Part shown: positions 63,321 through 64,000 of the stretch, one piece after another
Layout of the letters: every line of letters begins with the position of its first letter
How positions within the stretch are numbered: the stretch's first letter is position 1
Origin: Flagellimonas aurea
Lineage (GTDB): Bacteria > Bacteroidota > Bacteroidia > Flavobacteriales > Flavobacteriaceae
Assembly (NCBI RefSeq): GCF_017313785.1
Contig: NZ_JAFLNL010000001.1
Span: 186,001-250,000 of the forward strand
Length of the DNA: 64,000 nt
Reading direction: 5' to 3'
Position numbers and translations under genes: made by a program
Notes under the pieces: generated by a model
What the model was told of the DNA's origin: nothing
The model's database searches: none
The model's input: only the letters and a program-made list of their open reading frames with translations

Positions 63321-64000
63321 ATGGATACAAAGGAACTACTAAAAAAAGTACGTAAAATTGAAATCAAGACCCGGCGTCTTTCCGACCATATTTTTGGTGG
63401 GGAATACCATTCTACGTTCAAGGGTAGGGGGATGACGTTCAGCGAGGTGCGCCAATATCAGTTTGGTGATGATGTGCGAAGCATTGACTGGAACGTGACC
63501 GCTCGCTACAACGAGCCCTACGTGAAGGTCTTTGAAGAGGAGCGCGAACTTACCATGATGCTGATGGTGGACGTGAGCGGCTCGGAACTTTTCGGCACCT
63601 CCAACCAGTTCAAAAAAGACATTGTCACCGAAATTTCGGCCACGCTTGCCTTTTCCGCGCTTCAGAACAACGATAAGGTCGGTGTGATTTTGTTTTCCGA
63701 TGAGGTGGAACTCTTTATCCCGCCAAAAAAAGGAAAAAGCCATGTGCTCCGAATCATCCGGGAACTATTGGAATTTCATCCAAAAAGCAGCGAAACCAAT
63801 ATTGCGGAAGCCTTGAAGTTCCTGACCAATGTAATGAAGAAAAGAGCCATTGTTTTTGTGCTTTCGGATTTTATCGCCGACGATTACGACAATACGCTTC
63901 GCATTGTGGGCAACAAGCATGATGTTACAGGAATACGGGTGTATGATGAGCGCGAGGAAACCATCCCAAACTTGGGCATGGTGCAAATGCAGGATGCCGA
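63321..64000 (+). CDS. DUF58 protein (C-terminus beyond window)
   Basis: About 226 residues in the window. DUF58 domain: LLKKVRKIEIKTRRLSDHIF, FGDDVRSIDWNVTARYNEPY (typical DUF58 motif), then a vWA-like part with MLMVDVSGSELFG (metal-ion site-like DxSxS) and IVFVLSDFIADDY. Together with MoxR it opens the Bat (aerotolerance) gene cluster. Start ATG at 63321 chosen because it follows MoxR with the normal gap. Truncated by the window edge. Confidence 0.93.
   Translation, partial: MDTKELLKKVRKIEIKTRRLSDHIFGGEYHSTFKGRGMTFSEVRQYQFGDDVRSIDWNVTARYNEPYVKVFEEERELTMMLMVDVSGSELFGTSNQFKKDIVTEISATLAFSALQNNDKVGVILFSDEVELFIPPKKGKSHVLRIIRELLEFHPKSSETNIAEALKFLTNVMKKRAIVFVLSDFIADDYDNTLRIVGNKHDVTGIRVYDEREETIPNLGMVQMQDA

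Overview
The window looks like chromosomal DNA of a Bacteroidota member of the family Flavobacteriaceae, probably a marine one. The evidence is the gene content: two SusC/Oar-type or heme-type TonB receptors with carboxypeptidase-regulatory N-termini, many small exported lipoproteins, DUF3108/DUF3298/META-domain envelope proteins, an eukaryote-like 1133-residue IleS, a Cys-poor DksA, and MoxR followed by DUF58 (the Bat operon). Several genes have TAnnTTTG-type -7 elements, and Shine-Dalgarno sequences are generally absent, both as expected for this phylum. The genus (Muricauda/Allomuricauda-like) is only a guess. I see no tRNA, rRNA, CRISPR array, insertion sequence, integrase or phage gene, so most of the window is ordinary core and soft-core genome.

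Layout. 1-6.6 kb: KatG (cut by the left edge), an exported DinB-fold protein, a YSC84/SYLF lipid-binding protein, two small secreted proteins that share a C-terminal tail, a secreted endonuclease/phosphatase-fold protein, a RadC fragment and a small membrane protein. 6.6-19.1 kb (minus strand): an Oar-like TonB receptor; the operon DUF3108 - tryptophan 2,3-dioxygenase - M23 peptidase - Pgi; the pair UvrC - patatin/Omp85. 19.4-25.3 kb: a 29-residue membrane micro-ORF, 5-formyl-THF cyclo-ligase, then the minus-strand run IleS - DksA-like - adhesin-like - LspA. 25.4-31.7 kb: a small lipoprotein, a heme-type TonB receptor behind recO, GdhA, and a Cys/Met PLP enzyme. 31.7-36.2 kb is the most disturbed part: a DUF3298 lipoprotein, a frameshifted TraO-like barrel protein, DinB, an ArsC/Spx-like protein, an EamA transporter, and then two adjacent decayed genes (a membrane protein and a SUKH/SMI1-KNR4 protein). 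36.2-43.5 kb: thioesterase, nitronate monooxygenase, YheT-like hydrolase, then a run of exported proteins (cytochrome c, repeat protein, two META proteins, lipoprotein, VOC-YciI fusion, DinB). 43.5-53.6 kb: SulP transporter, lipoprotein, GpsA and GlpD tail to tail, CvpA, a CAP protein, then 3-hydroxyanthranilate dioxygenase - DUF1304 - ALDH7. 53.9-64 kb: an HhH protein, acyl-ACP desaturase, a phosphoesterase, a fructokinase-amylosucrase operon, an AKR - SDR - AlbA_2 operon, and MoxR - DUF58 running off the right edge.

Functional links: tryptophan oxidation is split between two loci (TDO at 13 kb, HAO at 51 kb). Fructokinase plus amylosucrase form a compact sucrose-use unit. Glycerol-3-phosphate synthesis and oxidation genes overlap tail to tail. 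The least explained observations are the duplicated C-terminal tail with a CAA-to-TAA stop (4.2 kb), the multiply broken SUKH locus (35.1-36.2 kb), the 29-residue membrane ORF (19.45 kb), and an identical 17-nt element beside two terminators (14.8 and 45.2 kb). I did not find a convincing new multi-gene system. All family assignments come from reading the sequence, without database searches.
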